Part shown: one piece after another, positions 12,283 through 14,882 of the stretch | How the letters are laid out: each line of letters starts with the position of its first letter | Position numbering within the stretch: position 1 is the stretch's first letter | DNA from: Gammaproteobacteria bacterium | Lineage (GTDB): Bacteria; Pseudomonadota; Gammaproteobacteria; HK1 | DNA length: 14,882 nucleotides | Direction of reading: 5' to 3' | Assembly (NCBI GenBank): GCA_022822245.1 | Contig: JAJECB010000330.1 | Span: forward strand, 1 to 14,882 | Translations under genes and position numbers: made by a program | The notes under the pieces: generated by a model | Database searches by the model: none | What the model was told of the DNA's origin: nothing | What the model saw: only the letters and a program-made list of their open reading frames with translations

Positions 12283-13437
12283 CTAGCCGCCGCCGTTCAG
12301 GGCGTCGTGGACCAGGCGGTGAAAGTGGTGGATCGCGTACTCGTTCTCACCGGTCGGGGCGGCGCCGGCCATGATCGGCCCCTGGTCGTAGCCCTTCGAC
12401 TTGAGGCCCCGCTGCACGCTCTCGCAGAGCGCGATGTCTTCCGGCGCGAGCACGTTCGCGGTGTACTCGGTGCGGGCCTCGTTGGTCCCGCCATCGGCGG
12501 TGAGGACATGGCCCTCGAAGCTCGTCCACTCGTGGTCGATCGGCCGGATCGCGAGCACGGCGAGCTCGTTCGATCCGGGGAGGATGTTGAAGGTGGTGTT
12601 CGGCCACAGGTACCAGAACATCGAACCCGCGTAGCCCGCGTCGGGATCGAAGTCGTAGGCGGTGTTCTTCGGCCGGGTCTCCGCCCCGAGCTGCCGCGAC
12701 CACAGGGGCCCGACGTCGACCCGGTAGTGGTCCATGCTGATGAGGCTCGCGAAGTCCGGATGCGCGTGGCGGCAGTGGTAGCACTCCACATAGTTGTCGA
12801 CCACGACCTTCCAGCCCGCATGCTGGCGGGTGGTGCCGAGGAGGTCGATGCGTTTCGAGGGCATGGTGAGATCGCCGAGGTAGGGCACTTTCCGGCGAAG
12901 GTCTTCCTCCATGTCGCCGGCGAGGCTCGCGAGGCTCTCCGCACCGTCGTCGAGGTTGACGAAGACGCAGTCGCAGAAGAGCTCGAGGCGAATCGGGCGA
13001 AGCCCGAAGTCCGCCCGGTCGAAGCCCGGCCGATCCTCGGAGAAGCGGGCCCGGCGCAGACCTCCCTCGCGCTCGAAGGTCCAGGCGTGGTAGGGGCAGA
13101 CGATGGCCGACTTCACGTTGCCGTGGGGCTCGGAGAGCAGTTCGTGCGCGCGGTGGCGGCACACGTTGTAGAAGGCCCTGAGGACCCCGTCGCCCCCCTT
13201 CATGACGAAGACGTTCTGGTCGCAGATTCGGAGCGTCACGTAGTCGCCCGGATCCGCGAAGGCGGACCGGTGCGCGACGTACTGCCACGTGCGGTAGAAG
13301 ATCGCCTCCTTCTCCCGTTCGTAGATCGCCGGGTCGGTGTAGTACTCCGACGAGAGGGTGAACGAGGTTCTCGGCTCGTCGGTGATTGGCAGCTCCATCG
13401 CCGGCATTTCCGCCACGGTGCTGGCTTCATCGAGCAT
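12283..13437 (-). CDS. Rieske [2Fe-2S] non-haem iron oxygenase, catalytic subunit (CntA/GbcA-like)
   Basis: Oxygenase component of a two-component Rieske mono- or dioxygenase. The N-terminal Rieske domain binds [2Fe-2S] through C93 and H95 (NVCRHRAHEL) and C114 and H117 (CPYHAW). The C-terminal domain carries the mononuclear iron site in VVVDNYVECYHCRHAHPDF (211-229), with H221 and H226 and a third ligand likely D334 (APEDIALCE). E218 sits at the position of the bridging Asp of most Rieske oxygenases; Glu there is reported for CntA carnitine monooxygenase. Length (384) fits CntA, GbcA and related quaternary-amine oxygenases. The ATG at 13437 is preceded by GGAGAG; M14 is an alternative start. 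No reductase partner is in the window, so electrons must come from a protein encoded elsewhere. Substrate class (carnitine-, betaine- or related N-methylated acid) is an inference from motif similarity. Confidence 0.88.
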   Translation of the reverse strand: MLDEASTVAEMPAMELPITDEPRTSFTLSSEYYTDPAIYEREKEAIFYRTWQYVAHRSAFADPGDYVTLRICDQNVFVMKGGDGVLRAFYNVCRHRAHELLSEPHGNVKSAIVCPYHAWTFEREGGLRRARFSEDRPGFDRADFGLRPIRLELFCDCVFVNLDDGAESLASLAGDMEEDLRRKVPYLGDLTMPSKRIDLLGTTRQHAGWKVVVDNYVECYHCRHAHPDFASLISMDHYRVDVGPLWSRQLGAETRPKNTAYDFDPDAGYAGSMFWYLWPNTTFNILPGSNELAVLAIRPIDHEWTSFEGHVLTADGGTNEARTEYTANVLAPEDIALCESVQRGLKSKGYDQGPIMAGAAPTGENEYAIHHFHRLVHDALNGGG

Positions 13438-13521
13438 CGGTCTCTCCGTTCGTGTCGGCGCACGGGCTGCGACTGCCGCCGTTCGGCGTGTGCGTCAGCA
13501 TGGTCCGATCGTTCTCGCCGA

Positions 13522-14817
13522 TCAACCGGTCTCCGGTGCGGGAGGAGCGTCTCGCGCCGCTTGAGCCGCTCGCGGCGCCGGGGCGGCGAGGGCGGCGATC
13601 CGTTCCGGACCGTAGCCGAGCTCGGCGAGCACCTCCCCGGTGTGCTCGCCGAGCCGCGGCGCGGGTCGGAAGACCGCGCAGGGGGTTTCGGAGAGCTTGA
13701 CCGGGAACCCGGTCGTGCGGACCGACCCCGCGCCCGGGTGCGGCACGTCGAGAACGAGGTCCTGGGCGAGCACCTGCGGGTCGGCGAACACCTCGGACAC
13801 ATCCATCACCCGCCCGCAGGGGCAGCCGCCCTCGTTGAGCCGCTCGATCCACCAGTCGACAGACCGCGTCCGGGTCCGTTCGTTGATCGCGTCGGCGAGC
13901 TCCCGGCGCCGTTCGCGGCGGGCCTCGTTGGTGGCGTACTCGGGCCGGTCGAGCAGCGCTTCGAGCCCGATCACCCGGAGAAAGCGGCGGACGTACGCGG
14001 CGTCCGGCGGGGCCACCGCGATGTGCCCGTCGCTCGCCTCGAAGAGTCCGTAGGGGGCGGCGATGGGGTGGTCGTTGCCGCTCCGAGCGAGGGGACGGCC
14101 GGTCGCGAAGTACTCCGCGCTCGCGTACGCGAGCATGCTGACGAGGCCAGCCATCAGGCTCGTCTCGACGTACTGTCCGGAGTCGGCTCTCGTTCCCGGT
14201 CCGGCGTCCGCCTTCCCGTCCGCCCCCGTTCCCGTGCCGGAGCCCCGCGCGTGGAGGGCGCAGACCACCCCGAACGCGGCGTAGAGCCCCGCCACGAGGT
14301 CCCCGATCGGGGGTCCGCTTCGCATCGGCTCGCCGTCCGGGGCGCCGCTCGCGGCCATGAAACCGCTCATCGCCTGGGCGATGAAATCGAACGAGGGCCG
14401 CTCCGCGTAGGGTCCGGTGGACCCGTACCCGTTCACGCTCGCGACGATGAGGCGGGGATTGATCGCCTCGATCCGATCCGGGCCGAATCCCATCCTCGCG
14501 AGCACCCCGGGGCGGAAGTTCTCCACCAGCACGTCCGCGGAGCGAAGGAGATCGGCGAGGGCGGCGCGGCCCGGGTCGCCGTAGAGGTCGAGGACGACGG
14601 AGCGCTTGTTGCGGTTGAACTGCGCGAAGTACCAACTCAGACCCTCGCGCACCGTGCCCGTGCGGCGCATGAGGTCGCCGTCCGGGCCCTCGACCTTGAC
14701 GACATCCGCGCCCATGTCCGCGAGGAGCTGAGTGCAGAAGGGCCCGGCCAGCACCCGGGTGAGGTCGATGACCCGAACCCCGGCGAGCGCCCCCGGCGGC
14801 CGGCCCGGCTCCGTCAT
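13522..14817 (-). CDS. CaiB/BaiF-family (class III) CoA-transferase
   Basis: Transfers CoA between an acyl-CoA donor and a carboxylic acid via an aspartyl-CoA thioester, in the cytosol. The 431-residue protein opens ALAGVRVIDLTRVLAGPFCTQLLADMGADVVKVE (10-43), the hallmark N-terminal motif. NRNKRSVVLDL (69-79), VLVENFRPGV (97-106), and SVNGYGSTGPYAERPSFDFIAQAMSG (127-152) follow, with D144 the predicted catalytic Asp. A low-complexity Gly/Thr/Ala/Asp-rich stretch (about 191-214) interrupts the region where most relatives read ALHARERTGRGQ, suggesting a small loop insertion. The ATG at 14817 forms ATGA with a preceding frame. First visible gene of the operon, 84 bp before the Rieske gene, so it may activate the substrate before oxygenation. 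CaiB's own carnitine role is one possibility, but the family covers formyl-, oxalyl-, succinyl- and many aromatic-acid transferases, so substrate is open. Confidence 0.92.
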   Translation of the reverse strand: MTEPGRPPGALAGVRVIDLTRVLAGPFCTQLLADMGADVVKVEGPDGDLMRRTGTVREGLSWYFAQFNRNKRSVVLDLYGDPGRAALADLLRSADVLVENFRPGVLARMGFGPDRIEAINPRLIVASVNGYGSTGPYAERPSFDFIAQAMSGFMAASGAPDGEPMRSGPPIGDLVAGLYAAFGVVCALHARGSGTGTGADGKADAGPGTRADSGQYVETSLMAGLVSMLAYASAEYFATGRPLARSGNDHPIAAPYGLFEASDGHIAVAPPDAAYVRRFLRVIGLEALLDRPEYATNEARRERRRELADAINERTRTRSVDWWIERLNEGGCPCGRVMDVSEVFADPQVLAQDLVLDVPHPGAGSVRTTGFPVKLSETPCAVFRPAPRLGEHTGEVLAELGYGPERIAALAAPAPRAAQAARDAPPAPETG

Positions 14818-14882
14818 CGCGGGCTCGCAGCCGTTCCCGCGGCCACGCCCGCGCCCGCTTCGTTGTTCACCGGCTCTCCTCG
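14814..14882 (-). CDS. Possible 3' end of an upstream gene overlapping the CoA-transferase start
   Basis: On the - strand a frame is open from the right edge (about 22 codons: RGEPVNNEAGAGVAAGTAASPR) to a TGA at 14816-14814 that overlaps the CoA-transferase ATG as ATGA. This is the pattern of coupled genes, and hints that the operon continues to the right of the window. The residues show no recognisable motif; a GTG preceded by GGAGAG (14868-14880) could also be a start of a very short frame. In GC-rich DNA a chance open frame of this length is quite possible. Confidence 0.3.
   Translation of the reverse strand, partial: RGEPVNNEAGAGVAAGTAASPR

Noticed and set aside
13522..14817. CoA-transferase named as caiB of carnitine metabolism
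   Set aside because: The family is broad and no other cai gene is visible; the link with the CntA-like oxygenase is suggestive only.
1..14882. CRISPR array, tRNA, rRNA, prophage or insertion sequence
   Set aside because: No regularly spaced direct repeats, no cloverleaf or ribosomal signature, and no transposase, integrase or phage structural gene was recognised.

Overview
The window is GC-rich (about 70% by eye) bacterial DNA with dense coding on both strands. Gene families such as the tripartite tricarboxylate transporter (TTT), a class V ureidoglycine aminotransferase, a CaiB-type CoA-transferase, a Rieske oxygenase and BrnTA, plus a REP-like palindrome, point to a metabolically versatile Pseudomonadota (proteobacterium), probably environmental. 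The genus cannot be read from the sequence. I see no rRNA, tRNA, CRISPR array, IS element or phage gene.

Region 1 (1-2002, + strand): the 3' part of a carbamate kinase gene, then pucG for (S)-ureidoglycine-glyoxylate aminotransferase. Together they suggest the ATP-yielding oxalurate/oxamate branch of allantoin (purine) breakdown. Region 2 (2037-4080): a 46-bp REP-like palindrome lies between convergent pucG and a SMUG1-type uracil-DNA glycosylase gene (- strand); then comes a PdxA-family dehydrogenase gene (- strand).

Region 3 (4081-8994): a 527-bp divergent intergenic region with two copies of a 12-bp operator-like word separates the PdxA-family gene from a complete TTT system (tctC-tctB-tctA, + strand). 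A very stable hairpin sits between tctC and tctB. A convergent enolase-superfamily acid-sugar dehydratase-like gene (- strand) follows. The likely theme is uptake of a hydroxylated carboxylic acid, then dehydration and/or oxidation. No kinase or regulator gene is present in the window.

Region 4 (9081-9674): a type II toxin-antitoxin pair, brnT-brnA, behind a small AT-rich promoter island. Region 5 (9734-14882, - strand): a probable five-gene operon transcribed towards the window start: CaiB/BaiF CoA-transferase, Rieske non-haem iron oxygenase of the CntA/GbcA type, MFS transporter, small YdhR/ABM-like protein, and alpha/beta hydrolase. The last two overlap as ATGA. The Rieske protein carries Glu where most relatives have the bridging Asp, as reported for carnitine monooxygenase CntA. 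The operon is the best candidate here for an uncharacterised pathway, probably for a quaternary-amine-like or other carboxylic acid substrate. The CoA-transferase gene itself begins inside an ATGA overlap with an open frame that runs off the right edge.
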